Part shown: piece after piece, positions 31,520 through 43,589 of the stretch
Position numbering within the stretch: position 1 is the first letter of the stretch
How the letters are laid out: each line of letters opens with the position of its first letter
From: Ancylostoma caninum
Taxonomy: Eukaryota; Nematoda; Chromadorea; Rhabditida; Ancylostomatidae
Reading direction: 5' to 3'
NCBI GenBank assembly: GCA_037903475.1
Contig: JBAJFG010000188.1
Span: 1,749,501-1,813,500 of the forward strand
Length of the DNA: 64,000 nucleotides
Made by a program: the position numbers and the translations under genes
The notes under the pieces: generated by a model
Told to the model about the DNA's origin: nothing
Databases searched by the model: none
Seen by the model: the letters and a program-made list of their open reading frames with translations, nothing else

Positions 31520-32345
31520 CAGAGGTGCGTCGGCGCTCGGTAGGGGAAGAGTTGTCGTTGAAGGGAGAACAGCAGTGAGAGTGATGCGCCGGGGCTCACA
31601 GGTGGGGGAAACGGGTCCAGCGCTGTGATAGGGGTGCGCCGGGGTTTAGAAAATGGGGGAACGCCTGGAGTCGGTTCCAAAGGTGTGATAACGGTGCGCC
31701 GGCGTCCAAAAGTGTGGGAACGCCTGGGGTCAGGTCCAATGGTCTGATAAGGGTGCGCCGGCGTCCAAAAGTGGGGAAACGCCTGGAGTTGGTTCCGAAG
31801 GTGTGATAAAGTTGCGCCGGCGTCCAAAAGTGGGAAAACGCCTGGAGTCGGTTCTAAAGGTGTGATAAGGGTGCGCCGGCATTGAAAAGTGTGGAAACGC
31901 CTGGAGTCGGGTCCAACGGTGTGATAAGGGTGCGCCGGCGTCCAAAAGTGTGGGAACGCCTGGGGTCAGGTCCAATGGTGTGATAAGGGTGCGCCGGCGT
32001 CCAAAAGTGGGGAAACGCCTGGAGTCGGTTCCGAAGGTGTGATAAAGTTGCGCCGGCGTCCAAAAGTGGGAAAACGCCTGGAGTCGGTTCCAAAGGTGTG
32101 ATAAGGGTGCGCCGACATCCAAAAGTGGGGAAACGACTGGAGTCGGGTCCAATGGTGTGATAAGGGTGCGCCGGCGTCCAAAAGTGGGGAAAGGCCTGGA
32201 GTCGGGTCCCACGGTGTGGTACGGGCGCGCTGGCGTCCGAGAGTGGACAAACGCTTGGAATCGGGTTCAGCAGTAAGATAATGGTGCGCCGGCTTCGAAA
32301 GTGTGGAAGATGTCACGCACGGGTCCACACCTGCGAGAGTGTATG
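31520..32345 (+). repeat. GC-rich minisatellite, locus 3 (59-bp units)
   Basis: About 13 units of some 58-60 bp, each GGGTGCGCCGGCGTCCAAAA, GTGGGGAAACGCCTGGAGTC and GGTTCCAAAGGTGTGATAA. It is the same family as 38.6-40.5 kb but with about ten extra bases (GCCTGGAGT block) per unit. It is preceded by ACCGTATAAAAGG (31383) and followed by the stem-loop module at 32383. Confidence 0.92.
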
Positions 32346-32382
32346 CCAGCGCTCAGTAGAGTGGAACACACACGTGTGCGAG

Positions 32383-32450
32383 GCGAGCGAAGCGAGCCTA
32401 AAAGAAGCCTGAGAGTCCGGCGTTAGCCGGACGATCAGGCTGGTATAATT
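32383..32450 (+). repeat. Stem-loop repeat module, copy 4
   Basis: GCGAGGCGAGCGAAGCGAGC, AAGAAGCCTGAGAG, TCCGGCGTTAGCCGGACG and ATCAGGCTGG. CAGCCTGA/TCAGGCT pairing plus the GGCTAACGCC stem form a hairpin. It directly follows minisatellite 3. Confidence 0.7.
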
Positions 32451-32858
32451 TAAAAGGTTGGGATTATGTCAGTCATCCTTTGCTTTGTACCACTTCTAAG
32501 TCGAGTGGGAGGTGCACTCATCGTAGCATGGAGCATCGACGTCATTCGATAACTGGAGCCACTCTTTAGTAGATTGGTTCTATTCATCAGAACAATGGAG
32601 TAGATGTAAAAAAAAACCTTGGAGAATTCTACGGTTAGAACAAAATCCCGTTTTCGTTTTTCCCTCAGAAATTTTGTGTTTTGTTAGGAAAATTTTGCAA
32701 ATATGACCAGTCAGAACAAATTTTCTTAGATTTTTTTACTCATGGTACAAATGCGTCTCTTGGAGTGGTGCACAAAGGAAATCCTGTGCTGAGAGCTGAT
32801 TCTCACTGGACTGTTGCACGCAACCAGTCTTCAATAGCGATTCAAAAGCTATGTTATA

Positions 32859-33950
32859 TTAGGTTGGTGCAAAAATAATGCGTGTTTTCATGCATTTGAT
32901 TCCGAACCTCATAACTCCTTTCAAAATTGATCTTTTTCGAAAGGCTTAGAACTATTGTAATCCGCAAATCTTTACAATAAGATAGATGTTTTGCGACTAC
33001 CGCGCAATTCTGATAGGACCTTCTAGAATCGACGAAATTTCGGAGGGCAGTTTTGGTATCACTTTAGTCTTCGAGAAAATTCTCACGGAAGAAGTCGTCC
33101 TAGTTCTCGGAGAAGTGGTAGTCGGTGAGCGAGAAGTTTGCTGATTATGATGTAGGAGTCCGAGCTTCCTAGCTCAGTTGCTCCAACCTGTCAAGCATCT
33201 GTCGTGCAGGATGTGCCTGGACGGTGCCGTGTAGGATGAAAAATCCATTTTATTGAGCAACGCTGGGGTCGCACAGTGAAGTTTCTAATTCATCTCATTT
33301 ACATCTTGAAAGTACTTACCATATTAGGAAAAATGAATGAGCTGCAGTGAGCAATTTTTGCAGCAGGTCACCACAAAGTCGCCGTGACCTTATTTTTGTG
33401 CTGCTTCGGTTTCTGGGAGTGTTTCGGTGCATCATCCTTGCCCAACTGTTGAGCAAGGCACCTCATTTTGTCGAAGAATGTCTATATTTCATATTTTATA
33501 TCTAATAACTAAGCGACTGACTGTTTGGTTGCAATTCTTTCACTATAAAGGCACGGAGCAACCTCTCAACGAGGATCAATCTGGTACTCGCTCAGTATGC
33601 GCGACATCTATTCGTCGAGTTTTTTCATCCTCACATTCCAACTGAAAGGAGAGATGGTCTATCGACAATCACCAGCGAGGTACTGCAAAACCAAATATGT
33701 TGTTTTGTAGGGGAGCTCTTTGATAATTGTCGTCAGTTGGGGATCGCAAACCTCGGGAAGACATATGCGACATTCCTTACTTTCGAAGCAAGGCACACCA
33801 AGACGAAAAATCCGGAAGCAGCTCGGCGAGATGCATTCACTAACACTCCCTCCGCCAAAACCATGGCGGTATTCTGAGCGATTTCTGCTGCGACGGCCGA
33901 GTTTTAGCTCGTTGAAGTGAGTTTGGCAAAAAACTTGTTTTGGTCCCTTT
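32859..33950 (+). mobile_element. mariner 5' end and decayed transposase N-terminus
   Basis: The left terminus TTAGGTTGGTGCAAAAATAA is the classic mariner TIR and follows TA. Farther in, a frame at 33,430-33,645 contains WLQFFHYKGTEQPLNEDQSG, matching the W-F-x-x-F-x-x-G-x-x-x-L-x-D-x-x-x-S-G segment of mariner transposases. The sequence after about 33,700 retains only faint similarity. No right TIR was found, so it is truncated. Confidence 0.75.
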
Positions 33951-35504
33951 CGTTCCACAACTAAAAGTTCACTAAAAATATAAACTTCGCTCAAAATGCA
34001 TGAGATGTTTGAAAAGCCCATGAAATTTGCTACAAAACCATGTGCCACTTCTCATACCGATGATAAGAAACACCGGAAGTTTTCTGCACCGAAGATGAAG
34101 CAACGAAAAACGCGCAGCTGAGCTAGCAAGAAAAGCAAATGGTGACATATTGTCTCTGACATGTATTAGGACATTTGACTTGCTATTGAGTTGGCTTACA
34201 ATGAGGCCATAGAGATCATACCATTACGAGGGCGGGATGAAAAGTTTCTGGACTAACATGAAAACGAAACCACTCAGGTTCACTTTTTGGGTTATTTTTT
34301 AGCTCAATCCTGTTGAAGCTCAGCTTCCTTGGTTCCACCTCTCTTCTGCTTTTAATTCTTTCCCTGAGAAGGATTTCTTCGAGTTACTCAAAACAACTTC
34401 ATACGTCCACGAATAATTGGTCATTCGATCCGAATTTCTTTCTGGACAGGGGGCTCTGAGGGAAGACGGAGGCGTCAGCAAGCAAGTGCCAAGGAATCAG
34501 TAGATGAGGGAGATATTTCGTTTCTATTCTTCCAATTTTGTGGCTAGCGTTAGCATTCGCATGTGCGGCCATAACGTTGCGGAGATGTGGCGCTTTTTTC
34601 TACCACTTACCCGCTAAATTTCAGTGAATTGGCATCCCTGCGCATTCTAAAAAATATTCATTATTATTGTGTAGTACCCTTTTTCTGACAGTTAGTGGAA
34701 TGCCTCTGACAGTGCAAAAACAAATACCGGTTCTTTTCCTCTTCAGTGAAAGGTATTCACCTTTTTTTGGAACCAACTCTTAGGTTCTGAACCACTGTAA
34801 TTGGTATATTTCTGTGGGCATACTATAGTGCTGAATCTAAGCTGCATTTCCCGTGGAAGTTTCGGGTTTCAAACCCTTCTTTCCAAACGAGCGATTAAAA
34901 TCTTTATGCTGTTCTCCACTTTGGAAAGTGCTTTTGTCCGGAATTCAGCGAATGCGGCACACATCTCTGAGAAAGATTTCTTGGAATTAATTTATTTTGT
35001 AAAAAATATGGAATGTTCGCTCTTGAAGGATGCTGAAAGACTCCTCAATTCTGCGCACAATCATCAGCTTGTCTGCGGAGTCCATATAGAGGAATTAATC
35101 CACTTTCTCTGGTGTAGTATCTTTTTCCGACGTCCTGCACATGGTCAACGGTTTGCCTGTGTGCAGCAATCCTCGCTTATCCAAGATACGAAGCTAAGGA
35201 TGGGAAATGTAGGTGATGGGTCTCCAAAGTCAGTACATCGGCAACATTTCTTATGCATGAAATCTTCCTCTTTATTCGGAAAGATCTATTGACCGCTTGA
35301 ACTTCCTATTCATCTCTAACTGATAATAATCAAAGTTGGCCCACTAGAAGGACCTGCCAAGACCAGGCTCTTTGGAAGATCGAGTTGATGTTTATGCTCA
35401 ATTCATAGGGAGGATTTCTCCATACAATGGCACAGAATTAATGGGAAACACTGCTTCTTTGATGGTCATTCCCGAAACTTTTCAACCCAACCTCGTATGC
35501 TGGA
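33951..35504. other. Intron, unassigned; one long forward frame
   Basis: A 163-codon forward frame (34801-35292) has no recognisable domain and no consistent splice context. If the inverted ends at 31004 and 35567 bound one element, this is inside it and may be transposon-derived. Confidence 0.3.
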
Positions 35505-35567
35505 TTCTGCGGCTGTGGTGATACTAAATATGATGTGCAAGAACTTATGGCGCATCCTGTACACACC
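35505..35567 (-). repeat. Terminal inverted repeat, right partner
   Basis: Inverted counterpart of 31004-31062: GCTGTGGTGATACTAAATATG and TGCAAGAACTTATGGCGCAT, then CCTGTAC. The match is about 75-80 percent by eye. Confidence 0.6.
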
Positions 35568-35688
35568 AAAACCCTTAACCAAACAGCTTGGTTATCATCG
35601 TTTAATTATTCAACGATTAAAGCGTATGCCGTTGAAGTTTTTATCAGAATATGTACATTCGTATATTTTGCCCCGATTGTCAACTCAC

Positions 35689-35767
35689 TTTTCTTAACAA
35701 CGGCCGCTTTCTGATCAGATACGATTGTAGTTCCTGCGAGAAGGATGAATAACAACGGAGCCACGAC
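35689..35767 (-). CDS. ABCA-type transporter, TM7 exon
   Basis: Encodes VVAPLLFILLAGTTIVSDQK, then AAVVKK. It follows the exon ending ...LYSILAQ at 45733 in phase 0 to give the classic start of ABCA TMD2, QxxxLLxKxxLxxxxxxxxxLxQ-xxxPxLFxLLA. Acceptor TTTCGACTTCAG, donor AAA|GTGAGT. The intron before it is about 10 kb and contains the GT tract, the largest minisatellite and several foldbacks. Confidence 0.85.
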
Positions 35768-36029
35768 CTGAAGTCGAAAAAGTAAGGAAAGGTGCTTTCC
35801 AGTGTCCTTCTTTTTAGAATCTTCGTAATTGTTTGAGGAATAATCTCGCTTATATTTTATCCTGTTTTTACTGCATACATTGTGCTCCGAAATTCGTTGG
35901 AGTGCGTGTCATGTGCACCCGATAATCCTCTAGGATTTGCTGTAGATGACAGATCGAACCTTTATTTTACTCTGATATTATGCTTACTTTCTTGATATTA
36001 TGCTGATATTATGCTTACTTAGTGTGAGC

Positions 36030-36990
36030 ATCAGCAGAAGGACCTAAACAGTAAGGGTGTTTCAAGGCAGCACTCATGGAAATTTCTTTGTCGGAGATCT
36101 CGCAGTACATTGCGGTTTTTGGATATGTTGAACTCATTGACAATTACGAAAGAGCGTGACACACTCGGAAACACAGGAAATGATGGCGGTATTCCCTGGG
36201 CGTCAAAAGTGCGGACGAGTGTTCCGTGATAGGTCCCACCCCGGAATCTTGCAAATGGTAAGCATTTCACTTCACCAGATCACATGCGCACACCAGAGCG
36301 ATGGTGTTATCTAGCGCAACGAAGCCATTTCTGTCCATGTCGGCAGATGTGTCCACGGCAGTGCCTTTGCAGGTAGGTTGCTATTCACGGTGTTAAATTT
36401 ACTGTTGTGATAGTCCAGCGACTGGCTACACGGTAAGCGATCCCCTTCAGAAGTGAGAATTTCCGGAATTGTTGCCTGCAAAGGCAGCACCCATTGGAAT
36501 TTCCGTCTTAAGTACTTCACCGTATTCTGGTGACATCGGGGATGTTTGACATTATGAAGCTAAAACGATAGCAGCGAGAACGCTCTCATCAAAATCACAT
36601 AGTCAGAGGCAGCACCCGTCGAAGTCGGCGTTTCCGAGTGAAACCGTTGATAGTGGAACCCACTTTTTGCACATCACAAAACGAACACAAAGAATCGTGA
36701 CTTACCTGAGAGGAAATCCAAATCGAATTCGCGAACACAGCAGCCTGGCACTCACCAGCGAATAGATGCCACCGTCGCTTGGTACAAGCGTGTCTGACTT
36801 TCGCGTGACGGGACCCATGAGTGTAAGATGGGGCGCGGTTAGTCCCACGGGAAATAGCCGCAATATTTCGTGAATTTCTCGTACGTTTAGCTCTGTTTCA
36901 CTGTTGGATTCGCTGGATATGAGTTCTAAGCCCCCCCCCCCCCTCAAAACCCCAAAATTCAGCAGAAACTGGGACACGAAGATTTGAGCG
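36030..36990. repeat. Cluster of AGGCAGCACxC repeat modules
   Basis: Recurrent pieces around an AGGCAGCAC core: CAAGGCAGCACTCATGGAAATT (36064), AAGGCAGCACCCATTGGAATTT (36481) and GAGGCAGCACCCGTCGAAG (36607), with CCTGAGAGGAAATCC and TTCCGTGATAGG blocks. Related AAAGGCAGTGTGTCAC blocks occur at 43950 and 44360. Likely decayed non-autonomous repeats; open frames here are not supported as genes. Confidence 0.5.
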
Positions 36991-37344
36991 GGTTTTGCCT
37001 TTAAATTACCTGCGAACGATGTGGTCGAATTGCTGGGGCCATGGGAAGAGGATCGATATCAAATAATCGGTAGTCTTTTTTATCTGCAGGACATTCGCGC
37101 ATTCAGCAATTTAGTCTTATCTAGAGTTCTGCGCAACTCACCAAAGGAAATGACCATTTGAAAATGTGCATCAGACAGCAAATGTCTGACTTGAACATCA
37201 AAACATTATGAAGTGCCCTAATGGAGGAGGAATGATTAAAAATTGAACTTATGACAAAAAAATGCGACGATGCTGTTCAAACAGCTGTGAATTGCGTAGA
37301 CTGTTTATGAGCAATGCAAGCAGGTAATAAAAACAACAACCATC

Positions 37345-38350
37345 ATCTGTATATATAAAAGTGAAAGTTTGTGTGTTTGTGTGTTTGTATGTTTGTGTGT
37401 TTGTGTGTTTGTGTGTTTGTGTGTTTGTGTGCATGTATGTTTGTACGTTTGTATGTTCCGAATAGAAATCGCGCAGCATGAACCGATTCGGACCAAATTT
37501 TGCATGTAGACTCTCCAGGGGCCGGCGGAGGTCATAGGCTACTTTGCACCTAGGATTATCGATTGGTTTATCGATTATATCGATTTTATTGATTTCTTGC
37601 TATTTTTGCCCAGGGACTAGGGAGAACATACCTACTAGGGTTCCTCAGTACGCTGAACACGAATATGACGACCGTTTTGCTCCAGGTTATCGATTTATCG
37701 ATTTTATTGATTTTAAGCTATTCTTGCCCATGGCGTAGTAAAGACGCGTCTACTGGGGTATCTCAGTGCGCTGAACATGAATATGGCAACCATTTTGCAT
37801 GACACTATAGTTTTATCGATTTTATTGATTTTTCCCCATTCTTGCCCAGGAGGCGATGAAGACATATCTACTGGGGTACCTCAATACGCTGAATACGCAT
37901 ATGGCAACCATTTTGGTCGGAATATCGATTTATTGATTTCATTGATTTTATTGATTATTTACCATTCTTGCCCACGGGATGGTAAAAACATGTCTACTGG
38001 GGTATCTCAGTGCGCAGAACACGAATATGACAGCCGTTTTGACCGAAATATCGATTCATCTGCTTTATTGATTTTTCGGCATTCTTGCCCACACGTCGGT
38101 GAAAACGTGCCTTCTGGGGTTTTCCGAAACGCTGAACGTGGATGAGGCAAGCATTTTAGAAGAATTTATTTACCAGGCAAGCAACTTCACCTCATTTTTT
38201 TAGGGAAGGGGACGGGTAAAGAAGGGTCACTCAAGCTGATCGCCAATTGATGAACATTTTGAAAAGATTTTTTGGTTCAACAAATGTTGGCATCAGCTTT
38301 AAAAGGCCGGGAGAAATTGAACGCCCGAGCGAAGCCGGGTACACCGTCTA
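37345..38350 (-). mobile_element. Composite tandem-core element, copy D (reverse)
   Basis: Reverse copy of the element at 5453: the CCGAGCGAAGCCGGGTACAC end is at 38350, degenerate units of about 90-100 bp run leftwards (GAATATGGCAACCATTTTG, ATCGATTTTATTGATTT, TCTTGCCCAGG), the constant tail is at about 37,480-37,555 and the microsatellite, here GTGTGTTT repeats, at 37,365-37,440. At least five core units. Confidence 0.75.
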
Positions 38351-38382
38351 GTGACTTATAATAACGGGCTTACTTTGTGTGT

Positions 38383-38542
<160 letters not shown>

Positions 38543-38589
38543 ACGAAATTCGAGGGCGTGGCTTAGAGTGATGCCGACCACTCCACCGT

Positions 38590-40560
38590 TACATGAAGGG
38601 TGCGCCGGCGCCCAAAGTGGGGGGAGACGGGTCCACTGCTGTGATAAGGGTGCGCCGGCGCCCAAAGTGGGGGAGACGGGTCCATTGCTGTGATAAGGGT
38701 GCACCGGCGCCCAAAGAGGGGGAAGACGTGTCCACTGCTTTGATAAGGGTGCACCGGCGCCCAAAGTGGGGGGAGACGGGTCCATTGCTGTGATAAGGGT
38801 GCACCGGCGCGGCGCCCAAGGAGATGGAAGACGGGTCCACTGCTTTGATAAGGGTGCACCGGCGCCCAAAGTGGGGGGAGACGGGTCCATTGCTGTGATA
38901 AGGTGCACTGGCGCCCAAAGAGGGGGAAGGGTCCACTGTTTTGATAAGGGTGCACCGGCGCCCAAAGTGGGGGGAGACGGGTCCATTGCTGTGATAAGGG
39001 TGCACCGGCGCGGCGCCCAAGGAGATGGAAGACGGGTCCACTGCTTTGATAAGGGTGCACCGGCGCCCAAAGTGGGGGGAGACGGGTCCATTGCTGTGAT
39101 AAGCGTGCACTGGCGCCCAAAGAGGGGGAAGAAGGGTCCACTGTTTTGATAAGGGTGCACCGGCGCCCAAAGAGGGGGAAGACGGGTCCACTGCTGTGAT
39201 AAGGGTGCGCCGGCGCCCAAAGTGGGGGGAGACGGGTCCATTGCTGTGATAAGGGTGCACCGGCGCCCAAAGTGGGGGAGACGGGTCCACCACTGTGATA
39301 AGGTGCGCCGGCGCCCAAAGTGGGGGGAGACGGGTCCATTGTGATAAGGGTGCGCCGGCGCCCAAAGTGGGGGAGACGGGTCCACTGCTGTGATAAGGGT
39401 GCACCGGCGCCCAAGTGGGGGGAGACGGGTCCACGGATAAGGGTGCGCCGGCGCCCACGGGTCCACTGCTGTGATAAGGGTGCACCGGCGCCCAAAGTGG
39501 GGGAGACGGGTCCACTGTGATAAGGGTGCGGGCGCCCAAAGAGGGGGAAGACGGGTCCACTGCTGTGATAAGGGTGCGTCGGCGCCCAAAGTGGGGGGAG
39601 ACGGGTCCATTGCTGTGATAAGGGTGCGGGCGCCCAAAGTGGGGGAGACGGGTCCACTGCTGTGATAAGGGTGCACCGGCGCCCAAAGTGGGGGAGACGG
39701 GTCCACACTGCGGGTCCATTGCTGTGATAAGGGTGCACCGGCGCGGCGCCCAAGTAGATGGAAGACGGGTCCACTGCTTTGATAAGGGTGCACCGGCGCC
39801 CAAAGTGGGGGGAGACGGGTCCATTGCTGTGATAAGCGTGCACTGGCGCCCAAAGAGGGGGAAGAAGGGTCCACTGTTTTGATAAGGGTGCACCGGCGCC
39901 CAAAGAGGGGGAAGACGGGTCCACTGCTGTGTGATAAGGGTGCGTCGGCGCCCAAAGTGGGGGGAGACGGGTCCATTGCTGTGATAAGGGTGCACCGGCG
40001 CCCAAAGAGGGGTAAGACGGGACCACTGCTGTGTGATAAGGGTGCGTCGGCGCCCAAAGTGGGGGGAGACGGGTCCACTGCTGTGATAAGGGTGCACCGG
40101 CGCCCAAAGAGGGGGAAGACGGGTCCACAGCTTTGATAAGGGTGCACCGGCGCCCAAGTGGGGGGAAACGGGTCCACAGCTTTGATAAGGGTGCACCGGC
40201 GCCCAAGTGGGGGGAGACGGGTCCACTGCTGTGATAAGGGTGCACCGGCGCCCAAAGTGGGGGGAGACGGGTCCATTGCTGTGATAAGGGTGCGCCGGCG
40301 CCCAAAGTGAGGGAGACGGGTCCACTCCTGTGATAAGGGTGCACCGGCGCCCAAAGTGGGGGGAGACGGGTCCACTGCTGTGATAAGGGTGCACCGGCGC
40401 CCAAAGTGGGGGTAGACGGGTCCATTGCTGTGATAAGGGTGCGCCGGCGCCCAAAGTGGGGGAGACGGGTCCACTTCTGTGATAAGGGTGTGTCGGCGCT
40501 CAAAAGTGGAGGGGCGCCTGAAAATATAGCTACCGATGCAGAAGGGGTGCGCCGGTGCCC
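38590..40560 (+). repeat. GC-rich minisatellite, locus 4 (about 39 units of 49-50 bp)
   Basis: Consensus GGGTGCGCCGGCGCCCAAAG, TGGGGGGAGACGGGTCCACT, GCTGTGATAA. Units vary as CACC/CGCC, GTGGGGG/GAGGGGG and CATTGCTG/CACTGCTG. A higher-order pattern is visible: GCGCGGCGCCCAAG marks units at 38808, 39010 and 39743. Most units avoid stop codons in all three minus-strand frames, and 49-50 bp is not a codon multiple, so long artificial frames (over 600 codons) cycle through three translations. Confidence 0.96.
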
Positions 40561-40924
40561 ACTACTCAGGGAAATGTCATGAGTTAGTCCATATTTGTTA
40601 AATCGATTCGATGGCGCCTAACATCAATCGTAAAAAAAAAACTAGATGTCAGACCACTGCCCGGATTAGTATGCAATCCGTGTGAATCCTTCCTCCTTAC
40701 GTCCTCCCCCGCGTTCTTCTCTTCTCATTTGTTTATGAACACACCGCACCCTCCACTTTTATATGTTCTAACTGACTCTTATCACTTGACCAGTTATAAC
40801 AAACAAAGAATGATAGACCATTTTCTGCGGTCAATCCAGGTCGAACCGGTTATATATAGTTACGAAAAGCTATTTCAGTTGAGCAAATGATAAAATTGCT
40901 TTGAGAAGGTTAATCCTCTTTGAT

Positions 40925-41155
40925 ATATCCGTTCGAAACGACGAGTCCGCCCACGCACGCAGGGATCGAGAAGCTGCCACGTTTGCCAGCACTCCACGTC
41001 ATCCCTGATCTGCGTATCACGTTTCATCGTTATCTTCATGGTATTGACCAATGGTTTGGCTGTGACATGGACGACGTGGCAGCCAACAGCACTCATCCCA
41101 GCCGCGCCGCCCCTCGATCCCCGCATGCGTGGGCGGACTCGTCGTTTCGGATAGA
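40925..41155. mobile_element. Foldback element, about 230 bp
   Basis: Left arm CCGTTCGAAACGACGAGTCC, GCCCACGCACGCAGGG; right arm CCCCGCATGCGTGGGCGGAC, TCGTCGTTTCGG. The centre has a second inverted pair (GCTGCCACGT / ACGTGGCAGC). Open frames on both strands are palindrome artefacts. Confidence 0.85.
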
Positions 41156-41267
41156 CTATAAGTGCATTTTTACATGAGAAAAAGCAATGGAAAGGGTGTG
41201 GGACACATTATAGCAAAAATGTGGAATAGCTGTGACTTTATTTGAATGAAGAAGGGATGAAGCCATG

Positions 41268-41390
41268 CGAGCGAAGCGAACATTAGGAAAAGTCTGGAAG
41301 TCCGGCGTGAGCCGGACGGCCAGACTGGTGACTTATAATAAGGCGGTAAGTCTGTGTGTCACGTGTGTGTGTGAATCGAAATTCTGTGAT
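41268..41390 (+). repeat. Stem-loop repeat module, copy 5, with short GT run
   Basis: GCGAGCGAAGCGAACATTAG, AAAGTCTGGAAGTCCGGCGT, GAGCCGGACGGCCAGACTGG, then TGACTTATAATAAGGCGG and a GTGTGTG run. The last part matches the flank of the GT tract at 38350-38390. Confidence 0.7.
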
Positions 41391-41669
41391 TGTTCAATGA
41401 TGGTGATTAAGATATTATAAAAAAGGAGGAGACAGGTGTGGTAGGGTTCCAGAATGAAGTGAAGCTCCAAGGCATATGGCATACTACACTGCGACGCTGT
41501 CGCTGCATCTGCTCATCACCAAAATTTTTCGCACAACCTTTGTCTAGACCAGCACGAGCAAGCAAGCTGTCTGATAGGATGTTCTCATCATTTCCTTTCT
41601 TTAACCGCGACGGTGTCGCTATGCAGTATGTGACAGGCCTAACGGAAAAAAGAGCAGAGTGACAGGTAG

Positions 41670-41780
41670 ACCGCTGCGGTAAGGGGGCGTCTAGGAGTGA
41701 GAGAGATGGGTGCACTGCGCTTGAAACGGGTGCGCCGGTCCCAGAAGCGGGGGAGATGGGTTCACTGCGGTGGACCATTC
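41670..41780 (+). repeat. GC-rich minisatellite, two diverged units
   Basis: Two units with GGGTGCGCCGGTCCCAGAAG, GGGGGAGATGGGTTCACTGC. A small, diverged outlier of the same family. Confidence 0.6.
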
Positions 41781-41789
41781 GGCCCCCTT

Positions 41790-42984
41790 TCTGACGCTAA
41801 GGTACATGAGTTTCTATGCTAAGTCAAGCTAGGCGAGTTTGTCTAAAGTTTGTAGGCAGGAAATATGCGCGAGATTTCATTTACATCATCACATCTCCTA
41901 TTCATCTCCTCTCATTCCCGACTTTGGGAACCCAACCCGACTCCTTCTATACCTGAACGGCCCCTTATCATTTGGCCTATCAAAATAGGCAGAAAATGGA
42001 GACCAAATACCAATGGTCACTTTAGGCTACACCGGTTATCTACGGTTATTCTCAGATATTCTAGATTCTAGACAATAGAAAGATGCAATATCGCTAAAGG
42101 GCTGCCCTTCACCGGATCCAACGGATTATGAGAGAAGCATCACAAGGGTAGCGGCAAAAATTCTCTCCTCCGAGAATTTGCTACAGCAGGGTAGCGGCAA
42201 TACCTGCGCGACTTCCTCAATTGGTGGATGCTTCTATCGCAACCCTTCGTTGAGATCGCGGTGAGGTGTTGTCAGCCACGGAATATACTTGTCATTTTAA
42301 GAAGTCTGTACACTGCACACATAGAAAACACGTCGTCATAGGTTGTAATGACATTCTCTGTAACCAAATAGGTAATCAAACTTCCAAATTATCTCTTTGA
42401 GGCAGTGTCTCACCTCAAGAATCGCGTTCGAGATCCTCACCTCTGCCGAACGTTTGCGAGCAGCTCAGCGCAAAGATACACTTTAGGTCTCGGGAAAGAC
42501 GTCAAAACCTCACGGAAGTCACGGGATTCTTTGGAGGACGAGAGGCTTCATTCCGCAGCAAAATTGTGAGGGTGCGGCATGTTTTTCGAACACAGCAATA
42601 CTTGTTCGATCGATAATAGCTACTGCAGAAATGACCATTTTGATGTACGAGCTTAGAGGCAGAGGGCCACCTCATTCCGTTGTTGGAGTTAAAGATATAT
42701 CCAGGGCGCAGCACCAGGTGGTCATTGACCACCAGGACTTAGTAGCGTCCTGCAGATTCAGGGGGCTTAGCGCCAGTGTCCGGGGCGTAGCCAACCGCTA
42801 ACCGTCTAATGATGTAAGAGACAAGCAGATTTCAGAGAGGCACTTCTGGAGGATCATCAAACTTGTGGCTGAAGACCACCGTTGTTCAACCATTTACTCC
42901 ATCCCTACCCTGCACTCTGGTGCGCTCCAGTGATAATCAGGTGTTGCTCAACCTGTAGGAGGCGTATCATGTTGGAATTTTGAT
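41790..42984. other. Intron, unassigned
   Basis: A short direct repeat (AGGGTAGCGGCAA, 42147 and 42190) is present. A minus-strand frame at 42502-42732 is open but unrecognised and without matching splice sites. Confidence 0.35.
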
Positions 42985-42989
42985 TGCAG

Positions 42990-43190
42990 ATGCGCACTAT
43001 ACCAACGAGTATCCCCCCAAAGTGGCACCGTTCGTTTTTGAGAAAAACCGTCATTAATGGTCAAAAAGGGGTTTTTGACCATTTTTTGACCATTAATGAC
43101 AGTTTTTTTCAAAAACGAAGACGGTTTCTCAAAAACGAAAGATGCCACTTTGGGGGAGAGTTGGTACCACCTAGGCGCATTTCTTGGAGT
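42990..43190. mobile_element. Foldback element, about 200 bp
   Basis: Inverted ends ACCAACGAGTATCCCCCCAAAG / CTTTGGGGGAGAGTTGGT, then GGCACCGTTCGTTTTTGAG against CTCAAAAACGAAAGATGCC. The centre is TTAATGGTCAAAAA / TTTTTGACCATTAA. Two shorter copies of CGTTTTTGA lie inside. Confidence 0.85.
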
Positions 43191-43589
43191 TGACAATGTA
43201 TCGGAACACTTCCTCAAACGAGAGAAATTTCCTGGAAAAGTTCCGGGTTTGAGAGAAAAAACCGCGCTCCAATAACAATTTCTTGTATCTGACAGGTCCT
43301 ATAACAAGTTTCAACGAGTTCCAACGGCATCAAACAGTTCCGCACTGAGATCGGTTTTTCGAGGAATTTAGCTAGAATTTGAGATGATTTAGGCTGTCTT
43401 CGCTAATTGTACGCATTTCTTGCTGAAACATCATTCGTCGTCTCACTAACGCTTATTTAAGTCACTTCTTTAGTGCTATCTGCTTTTCCTGAAAGAACCC
43501 TAGTGTGTAGGTACCTAGTAGCCCATTTCGGTATCCGACTGGACTTAGTACTCCCCAACCGACACTGACCACCTAGTGCTGCGCCCTGG

